From positions 1-23,481 of IMG/VR virus record IMGVR_UViG_3300017743_000131: DNA of 23,481 nucleotides; one strand, given 5' to 3'. Each line of letters starts with the position of its first letter. Positions within the stretch are counted from its first letter, which is position 1. This stretch comes from a virus. The notes under the pieces were generated by a model. It saw only the letters and a list, made by a program, of their open reading frames with translations. It did no database searches and had not been told where the DNA came from. Made by a program: the position numbers and the translations under genes. Positions 6,877-14,292 of the stretch are shown in pieces.

Positions 6877-7655
6877 TGGCAGGATCAGTAGGAAATATAA
6901 CAACAGATATAATTAAAAGTGGATTAGTGTATAGTATTGATGCAACAAATAGAGCTAGCGTTTCATTAAAACCAAACCCAACACTAGCATATAATACTAT
7001 AGATACATCTTTATCATCTTCTATAAATGATGCTGGTATGTGGGAAGATATTAATGGAGGATCATTTGCTTTTGATGGTAGTGGTGATGTTATTTTATGC
7101 CAGTCAGATTTATCAGGAAATATAAATTCTATGGTAGGGGCTATAACGGTTCAATGTTGGGTAAAAACAACACAAACTACAGTTTACAGATGGGCTGTTG
7201 TTAGAGATCAAGGAGGTGGAACTGCAAGAGATTGGAACTTAATTAAAGATAATTTTTATGGTAATGGAGGTAGAATGATATTTACTATTTTTAATGAAGA
7301 CAGTACTAGTTTAGCGGTTAGATTAACTGGTACTAATGACCCTGCAGGAAACGCTCTAATAACAATGAATGATGGTAATTGGCATCAAGTAACAGGAACA
7401 TATAATGGTACAGATACAGTATCACTTTATACAGATGGGGTATTACAAGGAAACAATACTTCAGCTGGTCATGGTGCTATAAAAGATAGTACAACTAGAG
7501 TAACTGTAGGTGGATATAATAATGGTAGTTTACCAACATCTTTAGTTGGAAGCTGGGTAGGTAATATAGCTAATACAAGAATCTACAACCGCGCCTTATC
7601 ACCATCTGAAATCTTACACAACTACAACGCATTAAAAGGGAGGTTTGGTTTATAA
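6876..7655 (+). CDS. LamG-like virion protein, array member 2
   Basis: A 259-residue protein and the most typical of the four: GLVYSIDATNRAS (16-28), GGSFAFDGSGD (61-71), TVQCWVKTT (91-99), WHQVTGTYNGTDTVSLYTDG (169-188) and RIYNRALSPSEILHNYNALK (235-254). The WH.V..TY......LY.DG signature is characteristic of LamG/pentraxin-like domains. The start ATG 6876 shares its A with the preceding TAA, indicating translational coupling. The 3' end contains GGGAGG (7638-7643), well placed as the ribosome site of the next gene. Function as a surface lectin-like or receptor-binding protein is inferred. Confidence 0.88.
   Translation: MAGSVGNITTDIIKSGLVYSIDATNRASVSLKPNPTLAYNTIDTSLSSSINDAGMWEDINGGSFAFDGSGDVILCQSDLSGNINSMVGAITVQCWVKTTQTTVYRWAVVRDQGGGTARDWNLIKDNFYGNGGRMIFTIFNEDSTSLAVRLTGTNDPAGNALITMNDGNWHQVTGTYNGTDTVSLYTDGVLQGNNTSAGHGAIKDSTTRVTVGGYNNGSLPTSLVGSWVGNIANTRIYNRALSPSEILHNYNALKGRFGL
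7614..7637 (+). repeat. 24-bp exact repeat at the 3' end of LamG gene 2
   Basis: Second copy of the tract at 6835-6858, in the same reading frame and encoding the same conserved C-terminal residues LHNYNALK. Confidence 0.85.
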
Positions 7656-8386
7656 TGGGATTAGCACACGGAGTAAACATAGTAAAAGATGGATTAGTAT
7701 TGTATTATGATTCAGCAAATCCAAAATCATGTACAGGAACAACTAGTTCTGATAAAATATTCGATTTATCTGGAATATCTTATAATACAGGATCTAATCC
7801 TAATAATACAGGATCATTTCAAGGTACTGTTACTAAAACAGAACACAATTTAGCATTCGAATTTAATGCTGTTGGAGATAATATAACTGTACCTAATTTT
7901 ATGGACCCTTTATCAGATGATTCAAAATTTCCAGAAGGTAATAATAATCCTAATATTACTTTATCATGTTGGGTTAATAATACAAATTTAAATAGTGGAG
8001 ATAATTCATTAATGTGGATAGGTGATCAAACTGCACGTGGAGTTCATGCTATGTGTACTAATAGTACTAGATATTCATTTTTACATTATGCAGGTGATGC
8101 TGTATTTACAGATTATACTATTCCAGCTGCTACATGGCAACATGTTACAATGACATATAATACTACAGGAAGAGTTAATCAATTATATGTAGATGGAGAT
8201 CTTATACAAACTATAAGCAACAAACCTACTTCTGATATTGATATAACTTTTCCAGATTTAAATTTAGTTGGTAATTATAGAAATAGTAAATTAGGATTTG
8301 CCGCATGTTTTATGATTTACAATAGAGTTATATCAGCTCAAGAAGTCAAACAAAATTACGATGCAATGAAAGCGAGGTTTAGATAA
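7655..8386 (+). CDS. LamG-like virion protein, array member 3
   Basis: A 243-residue protein with GLVLYYDSANPKSC near the N-terminus, ITLSCWVNN in the middle, TWQHVTMTYNTTGRVNQLY with VDGD directly after, and FMIYNRVISAQEVKQNYDAM at the end. It starts in the TAATG overlap with member 2 and ends in TAATG with member 4. Its C-terminus (AMKARFR) and the DNA beneath it have drifted from the shared AACTACAACGCATTA tract of the other three. Same inferred role as its neighbours: an exposed jelly-roll domain that may bind glycans. Confidence 0.85.
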   Translation: MGLAHGVNIVKDGLVLYYDSANPKSCTGTTSSDKIFDLSGISYNTGSNPNNTGSFQGTVTKTEHNLAFEFNAVGDNITVPNFMDPLSDDSKFPEGNNNPNITLSCWVNNTNLNSGDNSLMWIGDQTARGVHAMCTNSTRYSFLHYAGDAVFTDYTIPAATWQHVTMTYNTTGRVNQLYVDGDLIQTISNKPTSDIDITFPDLNLVGNYRNSKLGFAACFMIYNRVISAQEVKQNYDAMKARFR

Positions 8387-9138
8387 TGGCAGGAATAGCA
8401 GCACCAAATATAGTTAAGGATGGATTAGTATTTTATCAGGATGCGGCTAATTTAAGATCATATCCTAGAAGTGGAGCTACTGCTACAGATTTAATAAATA
8501 ATATTACTGGTTCTTTAAGTGGAGCCAATGGTGATAATAATACACCGCAATGGGAAAATGCAAACGGCGGGGTATTTAATTTTGATGGTACTGATGATAG
8601 TATTTCTACTACTTCTAGTTGGCAAACCGATATAGGTTTAAATAATGCAACAAAGTTAAGTTTTTCTGCATGGGTAAAACCTAATTCAGGTACAGGATCA
8701 AGTATTATGGCTATAACTTCTCAACCATATGGAAGTTGGAATGGCAATTTTAATATAACTTATAGGGTCGATCCATTATTATTAGCTTTAGAATTTAGAG
8801 GTGCAGGATCTGTATTTAACAATGCTACTACTACATTATCAACAACTAAGTTTACAAATATATGTTTTGTAATTGATCTGGATTTGACCCCGGCATCATC
8901 AGCCGTAAGATGTTTTATAAACAATTCTGAAATACCAAGTGGTAACGCAGGATCTACTCCGCTTAACTTTGTATTGCAAACCACTTCTTTTAATATAGGA
9001 AGAACATTTTGGGGTAGTGGATTTACAGGTTATCCATGGAAGGGTAATATTTCAAACATATCTTTTTATAATAAAGCCTTATCAGAAGCAGAAGTCCTAC
9101 AAAACTACAACGCATTACGAGGAAGATTTGGATTATAA
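8386..9138 (+). CDS. LamG-like virion protein, array member 4
   Basis: A 250-residue protein with GLVFYQDAANLRSY, GGVFNFDGTDDSI, KLSFSAWVKPNSG and a closing ISFYNKALSEAEVLQNYNAL, all LamG_3-type landmarks. It lacks the classical WHxV strand found in members 2 and 3; that position reads FTNICFVIDL. GAGG (8374-8377) at the end of member 3 is a suitable ribosome site. It is the last of the array. Its stop codon lies within a TATAAATA sequence (9134-9141). Confidence 0.85.
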   Translation: MAGIAAPNIVKDGLVFYQDAANLRSYPRSGATATDLINNITGSLSGANGDNNTPQWENANGGVFNFDGTDDSISTTSSWQTDIGLNNATKLSFSAWVKPNSGTGSSIMAITSQPYGSWNGNFNITYRVDPLLLALEFRGAGSVFNNATTTLSTTKFTNICFVIDLDLTPASSAVRCFINNSEIPSGNAGSTPLNFVLQTTSFNIGRTFWGSGFTGYPWKGNISNISFYNKALSEAEVLQNYNALRGRFGL

Positions 9139-9141
9139 ATA
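9134..9141 (+). promoter_or_regulatory. TATAAATA, exact match to the T4 late promoter core
   Basis: TATAAATA overlaps the TAA stop of the fourth LamG gene and lies 37 bases upstream of ATG 9179. It equals the T4 late promoter -10 consensus. The same 8-mer also occurs by chance inside coding regions here (for example in the sheath gene and near 15880), so one match is weak evidence. Confidence 0.3.
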
Positions 9142-9178
9142 AATTTTCATTATAATAAAATTAAAAGAAAGTTACAAC

Positions 9179-9451
9179 ATGAAATCAAAAAAACTTGCAA
9201 AAGCAGACATTGAATCCATAACAAGTATTCAAGGACAATTCACAGAATGCACTAACACATTAGGTTTATTGCAAATTGATGAAAAAACAATTAACAATCA
9301 ATTATTAATGCTTGAAGAAAAGAAAAATGAAATGTTTCAAAAGCTAGATGAATTAAGAAATCAAGAGCAAGAATTATTTAATTCATTACAAGAAAAATAC
9401 GGGCAAGGTCAAATAAATCTTCAAGAAGGCACATTTACGCCAAATAACTAG
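9179..9451 (+). CDS. Coiled-coil small phage protein (EKYG-INL type)
   Basis: A 90-residue protein. Residues about 8-74 form a long predicted coiled coil rich in Leu, Glu, Gln and Lys (for example LLMLEEKKNEMFQKLDELRN), and the C-terminus is EKYGQGQINLQEGTFTPNN. I recognise this C-terminal pattern (EKYG..INL..G.y.P) as a recurrent small protein of marine phages with no established function. It stands immediately before the sheath gene, so a scaffolding or tail-assembly role is possible but unproven. The ribosome site is weak (AAAGAAAG). Confidence 0.75.
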   Translation: MKSKKLAKADIESITSIQGQFTECTNTLGLLQIDEKTINNQLLMLEEKKNEMFQKLDELRNQEQELFNSLQEKYGQGQINLQEGTFTPNN

Positions 9452-9471
9452 TTTTTTCAAGTTTTGTTATA

Positions 9472-9479
9472 TATTTATA
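9472..9479 (+). promoter_or_regulatory. TATTTATA element (copy 3), upstream of the sheath gene
   Basis: GTTATATATTTATAATAAAC lies between the coiled-coil gene and the sheath gene; the core ends 27 bases before ATG 9507 and is followed by TAGGAGAA as ribosome site. It also fits TAnnTTT, part of the Bacteroidetes -7 consensus TAnnTTTG. Confidence 0.5.
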
Positions 9480-9506
9480 ATAAACATAATTATAGGAGAA
9501 TAATCA

Positions 9507-11978
9507 ATGGCCGAAAGAATTGTATCGCCAGGTGTATTTACTAATGAAATAGATCAGTCATTTTTACCCCAAGGAATTGGTGAAATAGGTGCTGCTTTAA
9601 TTGGACCGACTATTAAAGGCCCAGCACAAATACCAACAAAAGTAAAAAATTATGCTGAATTTGAAAGTATATTTGGATCATATACAGAAGATTCATATCT
9701 ACCATTTACAGCAAAAGAATATTTAGATAATGCAGGAACATTAACAGTAACTAGATTATTATATGAAAATGGTTACAAATTAACTAATGGCGCATTAGCA
9801 GTTATTGCAGAGTCTGGCTCTGGAGCAGGAAAGAAAAGTTTTGTTTCTCATATTCTTCATCCTACCGTTCCTATAAATTATTCTGCAGATGCAAATATAT
9901 TTGAAGACTCAAGCATTTCAAGTGGTGAGTCAGGATCATTTTCCATAACAGTTTCTGGTTCATATGGTGTTGATAATACATATCCTGGATATTCTGGATT
10001 TGCTTCTACTACAGGCGTTAACACAACAATTTCTGCTTCTATAAATAATTCAAGCAATTCATATATAGAAAAAATATTTGGAAGTAATCCTAAATCAATT
10101 GATTATCCTGTATATGTTCAATATGAAAATGAAAATATTAAAAATGAATTTAGTAATATAGGCGATGTATCAGTTAAGTTACAAATTATTGACAATTACG
10201 AATATTTACAAGATTTTAAAGCTCCTGCTTCTCCATTTATTACTTCCCAAAAAATAAGTGGAACATCAAGAAACTTATTTAAAGTACATGCATTATCTCA
10301 TGGAACGGGTGAAAATTATGATTTTAAAATAGGTATACAAAATATTATAACAGCTGCTGAAAATCCTGAACAAACTGGGTATGGTAAATTTGATTTAATA
10401 GTAAGAGCTGTTAATAGTAAAAATATTTTATTATCTCCATTTGATTCTGACGACACTGACACATCACCGGCAATTCTAGAATCATTTACCAATTTAAATT
10501 TAAATCCAGATTCTCCTAGATATATTTCAAAAGTAATTGGAGATGTTCATAAATATATCGACCCATCTTCTAAAAGATTGGTTGAATCAGGAACTTTTGA
10601 TAATAATTCAAAATATATAAGAGTTGAGGTAACAACAGCTGTTGAAAATAAAATTAATCCTAGTGCAATACCATTTGGATATAAAGCAGTAAGTTCTCCA
10701 ATATTAAATCCATCAGCAAGTATTAATTTAGTTGCTAGTTCAAATATAACTACACAAGTTGGAACATCTGGATATAATTCAAATATATTCTTTGGATTTG
10801 ATTATACGAATACAAATAACTTAAATTATCTTGCTCCAATTCCAACTTCTGGATCAACAACAGGTAATAACTCAGATTTTTATTTGGGAGATTTAAATCA
10901 AGATGCTGGAGCTAGCTTTCCATCATCTGCACCATATTCTGGATCAATCGGAACAGCATTAGACGCTGGAATTATAAATGCTAACATAGCTATTGGAACA
11001 AGAAAGTTTATGATTCCTATACAAGGAGGATTTGATGGAGCTAGACCAAATCTACCAAAATATTCCGGAGAAAATATTTCTTCTACGAATGCATTTGGGT
11101 TTGATTGTTCAGCAGATGGAAAATCTGGTACAACAGCATATAAAAATGCATTTAATACATTGTCAAATACAGATCAATATGATTTCAATATGTTAATAAC
11201 ACCAGGGGTAGTTCATGAATTACATCCTTCAGTAACTAATGCTGGTATATTATTATGTGAATCAAGAGCTGATGCTTTTTATGTAATGGATCCTGTTGGA
11301 AAAACAAGTAACATTAGCACAGCTAAGAATACTGTTAAAACATTGGATTCAAGTTATGCAGCAACATATTATCCATGGGTATTAGCACAACCAGCTGGTG
11401 CACCTAAATCATTATGGGTACCACCATCAGTTGTTGTTCCTAGTGTGTTATCATTTACAGATAGAATTGCACATCCATGGTTTGCTCCGGCAGGACTAAA
11501 TAGAGGTGGATTATCAATGGTATCTAAAACATATATAAGATTATCTCAATCTGATAGAGATGAATTATATGAAAATAGAATTAATCCAATTGCTAATTTT
11601 CCAAATGAAGGAGTATGTATTTGGGGACAAAAAACATTACAAGCATTACCATCTGCATTAGATAGAGTTAATGTTAGAAGATTATTAATCACCGTTAAGA
11701 AATTTATTGCTTCTGCTACTAGATTTTTAGTATTTGAACAAAACACTGCATCAACAAGAAATAGATTTTTACAAATAGTAAATCCTTATTTGCAAGATGT
11801 GGTAGCTCAATCAGGTTTAAGTGCATTCCGTGTAATAATGGATGAAACAAATAACACACCGGATGTAATTGATCAAAACTTTTTAGTAGGACAATTATTC
11901 TTACAGCCAACCAGAACTGCAGAATTTATTGTGTTAGACTTTACTATTCAACCAACTGGTGCTTCATTTCCTGATTAA
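9507..11978 (+). CDS. Contractile tail sheath protein (gp18-like)
   Basis: An 823-residue protein with TATAGGAGAA before ATG 9507. The N-terminus (ERIVSPGVFTNEIDQSFLPQ, then GIGEIGAALIGPTIKGPA) and the C-terminal region (RNRFLQIVNPYLQDVVAQSG, ending FIVLDFTIQPTGASFPD) are characteristic of T4-type sheath subunits, which polymerise around the tube and contract during injection. It is longer than T4 gp18 (659 residues); the excess lies in the middle (roughly residues 90-520), which is Ser/Asn/Gly-rich and may be a surface-exposed insertion. It is followed directly by the tube gene, the order expected in T4-like phages. Identity is well supported. Confidence 0.95.
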   Translation: MAERIVSPGVFTNEIDQSFLPQGIGEIGAALIGPTIKGPAQIPTKVKNYAEFESIFGSYTEDSYLPFTAKEYLDNAGTLTVTRLLYENGYKLTNGALAVIAESGSGAGKKSFVSHILHPTVPINYSADANIFEDSSISSGESGSFSITVSGSYGVDNTYPGYSGFASTTGVNTTISASINNSSNSYIEKIFGSNPKSIDYPVYVQYENENIKNEFSNIGDVSVKLQIIDNYEYLQDFKAPASPFITSQKISGTSRNLFKVHALSHGTGENYDFKIGIQNIITAAENPEQTGYGKFDLIVRAVNSKNILLSPFDSDDTDTSPAILESFTNLNLNPDSPRYISKVIGDVHKYIDPSSKRLVESGTFDNNSKYIRVEVTTAVENKINPSAIPFGYKAVSSPILNPSASINLVASSNITTQVGTSGYNSNIFFGFDYTNTNNLNYLAPIPTSGSTTGNNSDFYLGDLNQDAGASFPSSAPYSGSIGTALDAGIINANIAIGTRKFMIPIQGGFDGARPNLPKYSGENISSTNAFGFDCSADGKSGTTAYKNAFNTLSNTDQYDFNMLITPGVVHELHPSVTNAGILLCESRADAFYVMDPVGKTSNISTAKNTVKTLDSSYAATYYPWVLAQPAGAPKSLWVPPSVVVPSVLSFTDRIAHPWFAPAGLNRGGLSMVSKTYIRLSQSDRDELYENRINPIANFPNEGVCIWGQKTLQALPSALDRVNVRRLLITVKKFIASATRFLVFEQNTASTRNRFLQIVNPYLQDVVAQSGLSAFRVIMDETNNTPDVIDQNFLVGQLFLQPTRTAEFIVLDFTIQPTGASFPD

Positions 11979-11994
11979 TTTTTAGAAATGAATA

Positions 11995-12002
11995 TATTTA
12001 TA
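11995..12002 (+). promoter_or_regulatory. TATTTATA element (copy 4), upstream of the tube gene
   Basis: GAATATATTTATATAAAATA lies in the 40-base gap between sheath and tube. The core ends 16 bases before ATG 12019. If it is a -10 element, the leader would be only about ten bases and include the ribosome site TAGGATA. The motif could instead act in RNA. Confidence 0.45.
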
Positions 12003-12018
12003 TAAAATAGGATATAAA

Positions 12019-12585
12019 ATGTCAATAAACATAGATTTACTTAAAAAATTACCAAATCAAGGTCAAACTCAATTAGAACAAAATTTAGCAGGAGTCGATT
12101 ATACCGATTTATTTGCAAAAGCGTTTGATTGGGAACCTAAAATGACCAATAGGTTTATTATGGAATTTCAAGATATTCCATCTCATTTAATAAAAGCATC
12201 TGGTAGACCAAGTGTTAATAACGGAAATGTAGTCTTAGATCATATTAATGTTGAAAGAAAAGTTAAGGGAAAAACAAGATGGCAAGACCTTACTATAACG
12301 TTATATGATGCAATTGTTCCATCTGGAGCACAAGCAGTGATGACATGGATTCGTAATCATCATGAATCTTTAACTGGTAGAGATGGATATGCAACTGGTG
12401 CTTCATCATATAAAAGAAATATTAATTTTTATTCTTTATCACCAACTGGTGAAAAAATAGAAGAATGGGAACTAGTAGGAGCATATATTAATGATGCATC
12501 GTTTGGAGATATGGATTGGTCAAATGAATCTGCAGTCGAAATTTCTTTGACATTATCATATGACTACGCAGTATTAAAGTATTAA
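12019..12585 (+). CDS. Tail tube protein (gp19-like)
   Basis: A 188-residue protein of the size expected for T4-type tube subunits (T4 gp19 is 163 residues). Landmarks are DWEPKMTNRFIMEFQDIPSH (38-57), KVKGKTRWQDLTITLYDAI (82-100), a helix QAVMTWIRNHHESLTGRDG, and the C-terminal ASFGDMDWSNESAVEISLTL strand. The subunit stacks in hexameric rings to form the DNA conduit inside the sheath. It directly follows the sheath gene and is closed by a terminator. Confidence 0.93.
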   Translation: MSINIDLLKKLPNQGQTQLEQNLAGVDYTDLFAKAFDWEPKMTNRFIMEFQDIPSHLIKASGRPSVNNGNVVLDHINVERKVKGKTRWQDLTITLYDAIVPSGAQAVMTWIRNHHESLTGRDGYATGASSYKRNINFYSLSPTGEKIEEWELVGAYINDASFGDMDWSNESAVEISLTLSYDYAVLKY

Positions 12586-12596
12586 TTTTTTCAAAT

Positions 12597-12622
12597 AATG
12601 GGAGTTTATTGCTCCCATTTTT
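12597..12622 (+). terminator. Intrinsic terminator after sheath-tube block
   Basis: An 8-bp stem AATGGGAG / CTCCCATT with a 7-base loop (TTTATTG) is followed by a short T run, 12 bases after the tube stop codon. It separates the highly expressed tube gene from the exported-protein gene. Confidence 0.85.
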
Positions 12623-12634
12623 ACTGTACAAAAA

Positions 12635-12642
12635 TATTTATT
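12635..12642 (+). promoter_or_regulatory. TATTTATT element (copy 5, variant), upstream of the exported-protein gene
   Basis: AAAATATTTATTATAAAAAG follows the terminator; the core differs from TATTTATA at the last base. It is 51 bases upstream of ATG 12694. A promoter here makes sense because the terminator at 12597-12622 would otherwise cut off the following genes. Confidence 0.4.
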
Positions 12643-12693
12643 ATAAAAAGTCTATTCAATTTCATACTGTTACAATTTAAATTTAGGTAACAT

Positions 12694-13263
12694 ATGAATC
12701 GTATATTTATTTCATTTTTATTATTATTAACTTTTAATGTATTTTGTCAAGATACTATCTTTCGATTTGAAGAAAAACCAATTATTGGAAAAATAGTATT
12801 TGCTGATAATAATATTATATTATATAATAAAAATAATTTTCTAAAAGATATATCAACAGAATTTGTATTTGGATACAAACAAAATAATAAATTATCTATA
12901 TTATATAAAGAAAAAGAACAACCATTCACTACAATACAAATGAATGATTATGTAATGGGTAGAACAAAAGGATATCAAGATCATATTCCAGGAATACCAT
13001 TTACTATAGGATTTTTTAGTTCTTATTTTTATACATATTACAATACTAGAGGTTTAACTAGAAATCCAAAAGTTTCATCACTAGCATTTACTGCAGTTCC
13101 ATCAATTGTATTTACATATGTAAAGCCTAAAGCAAATAAAAAATGGAGTTTAGAAAAAAGAACTGGGTATCGATTATCTAGATCTGAAAAAAATCAAGTT
13201 TCTTCATGGTGGGGTGCAGTATTAGGAACTACTGTTATATATATTCTTTACTTTTCTAGATAA
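12694..13263 (+). CDS. Exported/membrane protein of unknown function, possible moron
   Basis: A 189-residue protein. The N-terminus NRIFISFLLLLTFNVFCQD is a signal peptide in the style of Bacteroidetes secretory proteins, which commonly end in F(A/C)QD; the Cys is not in a canonical lipobox. Further hydrophobic stretches (GIPFTIGFFSSYFYTYY near residue 107, SLAFTAVPSIVFTYV near 130, and WWGAVLGTTVIYILYF at the C-terminus) suggest membrane insertion. It is not a tail protein by sequence and sits between a terminator and the chaperone gene, each flanked by its own TATTTAT(A/T) element, as expected for a gene added to the late region. It might alter the host envelope, for example in superinfection exclusion or lysis; this is a guess. 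Confidence 0.7.
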   Translation: MNRIFISFLLLLTFNVFCQDTIFRFEEKPIIGKIVFADNNIILYNKNNFLKDISTEFVFGYKQNNKLSILYKEKEQPFTTIQMNDYVMGRTKGYQDHIPGIPFTIGFFSSYFYTYYNTRGLTRNPKVSSLAFTAVPSIVFTYVKPKANKKWSLEKRTGYRLSRSEKNQVSSWWGAVLGTTVIYILYFSR

Positions 13264-13267
13264 TATA

Positions 13268-13275
13268 TATTTATA
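13268..13275 (+). promoter_or_regulatory. TATTTATA element (copy 6), upstream of the chaperone gene
   Basis: AATATATATTTATAATAAAG begins immediately after the stop at 13263; the core ends 25 bases before ATG 13301 and is followed by AAAAGGAGTT as ribosome site. Its sequence and spacing are very close to copy 3 at the sheath gene, which makes these two the best pair for defining the element. Confidence 0.5.
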
Positions 13276-13300
13276 ATAAAGTTATTAAAAGGAGTTTTAT

Positions 13301-14080
13301 ATGACAAAAGTAACAGATCGTTATGACGATAAAAATTTAATTAATTTAGCAAAACAACAATACGATAAAAAACAAAAATCAAAACTACCAGCTGATATAG
13401 TAAAATTACCATCTGCAGGTAAAATATATCCAGAAGATAGTTCATTAAGACAAGGTAGTGTTGAAATGCGTCATATGACCGCATATGATGAAGATATATT
13501 AACAAATGCATCATATATAAATGAAGGAGTTGTATTAGATAAACTTTTAGATTCATTGATAACTTCTGACATTGATATCAATGAATTAGCTGTTTTCGAT
13601 AAAGAAGCATTGATTGTAAATGCCAGAATTTCAGCATATGGAAGTAAATATCCAATCATAGTTAAAGACCCAAAAACAAAAAATAAAATTGATCGTTTTA
13701 TAGATTTAAATAATTTGAAATTTAAATCGGTTAATTTAGATACAAATGAAGCTGGCGAATGTATATATCATTGTGAAGATGGATCTATAATTCATTATTC
13801 ATATGCTCCAAAAAAACAAAATATCGAAGTTACAGAATCAAATCGTATTTCATCATTTTTGTTAACATTGATACGTGAAATTAATAAAAAAAGAAATATA
13901 GAAGATATAAAAAAATATATTCAATATGACTTTACATTTCAAGAATCTAAAAAGTTTCAAAAACATGTTTTAGATAATATGCCTGGATTGGTAACAGAAA
14001 TAGAAGTTGAAGGTGAAGACGGAGGCACCTTTACTGCCGGGTTTCAATTTGGACCAGACCTTTTTTGGCCTAACCTCTAA
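13301..14080 (+). CDS. Tail assembly chaperone / T4 gp26-like baseplate protein (short form)
   Basis: A 259-residue soluble protein with AAAAGGAG before ATG 13301. Landmarks are KLPSAGKIYPEDSSLRQG (35-52) and EMRHMTAYDEDILTNASY (55-72), then VVLDKLLDSLI; this is the pattern of the T4 gp26/baseplate-protein family. The gene lies between tube and tape measure, exactly where tail assembly chaperones are encoded in other long-tailed phages. Its last 77 bases overlap an open frame (14004-14291) that lacks an ATG start and encodes a typical chaperone extension, so this is probably the unshifted product of a frameshifted gene pair analogous to lambda G and G-T. The short form ends FGPDLFWPNL. Confidence 0.85.
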   Translation: MTKVTDRYDDKNLINLAKQQYDKKQKSKLPADIVKLPSAGKIYPEDSSLRQGSVEMRHMTAYDEDILTNASYINEGVVLDKLLDSLITSDIDINELAVFDKEALIVNARISAYGSKYPIIVKDPKTKNKIDRFIDLNNLKFKSVNLDTNEAGECIYHCEDGSIIHYSYAPKKQNIEVTESNRISSFLLTLIREINKKRNIEDIKKYIQYDFTFQESKKFQKHVLDNMPGLVTEIEVEGEDGGTFTAGFQFGPDLFWPNL

Positions 14081-14291
14081 AGACAGACCGAAGTTACACT
14101 CTAATTTATTCGATTTATTATGGCTTGGAGAAGGAAAATGGGACTGGGAAACATTATATTATATGCCAGTATATCTTCGATCATTTTATATAAAAAAATT
14201 AGAAAAAATATATAATGATAAAAAAGAAGCTCAACAAAAACAACATTCAGGAAATAAATCGTCTAAAAAAATAGAAAAAGGTCCTTTTTAA
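14007..14291 (+). CDS. Frameshift extension of the tail assembly chaperone (T-like part)
   Basis: This frame is open from 14004 (just after TAG 14001-14003) to TAA 14289-14291 and overlaps the chaperone by 74-77 bases. The only early start codons are TTG 14007, GTG 14013 and CTG 14034; the first in-frame ATG is deep inside at about 14160. The downstream residues (LFDLLWLGEGKWDWETLYYM, then PVYLRSFYIKKLEKIYNDKK) match the helical, charged C-terminal extensions of tail assembly chaperones in T4-like and other phages (Gg..w..ly.mP..lR.fY...L). It is therefore most likely made as a fusion by +1 (or -2) frameshifting near 14061-14066, giving a protein of about 329-330 residues. Independent translation from TTG or CTG is less likely but not excluded; a GGAGG at 14021-14025 would suit CTG 14034. 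Confidence 0.75.
   Translation: MKVKTEAPLLPGFNLDQTFFGLTSKDRPKLHSNLFDLLWLGEGKWDWETLYYMPVYLRSFYIKKLEKIYNDKKEAQQKQHSGNKSSKKIEKGPF
14061..14066 (+). other. Candidate programmed frameshift site (T6 run)
   Basis: The chaperone reads GAC CTT TTT TGG CCT. A P-site Phe codon TTT at 14063-14065 can re-pair with TTT at 14064-14066, a +1 slip, after which the frame continues GGC CTA ACC TCT AAA. A -2 slip onto 14061-14063 reaches the same frame with one extra Phe. The run is the only homopolymer of this length in the permitted shift window 14004-14077. No clear downstream stem-loop is visible. Confidence 0.5.
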
Positions 14292-14292
14292 A

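Noticed and set aside
3120-9138. Possible diversity-generating retroelement acting on fibre or LamG genes
   Set aside because: There is no reverse transcriptase gene and no adenine-biased template/variable repeat pair in the window; the repeats seen are ordinary direct repeats.
9813-9842. GSGAGKKS in the sheath protein, resembling a Walker A loop
   Set aside because: The spacing does not fit GxxxxGK(S/T), there is no Walker B partner, and the protein is clearly a sheath subunit.
10041-10048. TATAAATA inside the sheath gene, and again near 15880 and 19380
   Set aside because: Exact T4-late-like 8-mers occur inside coding sequence at about the rate expected from AT content and are not placed before gene starts.
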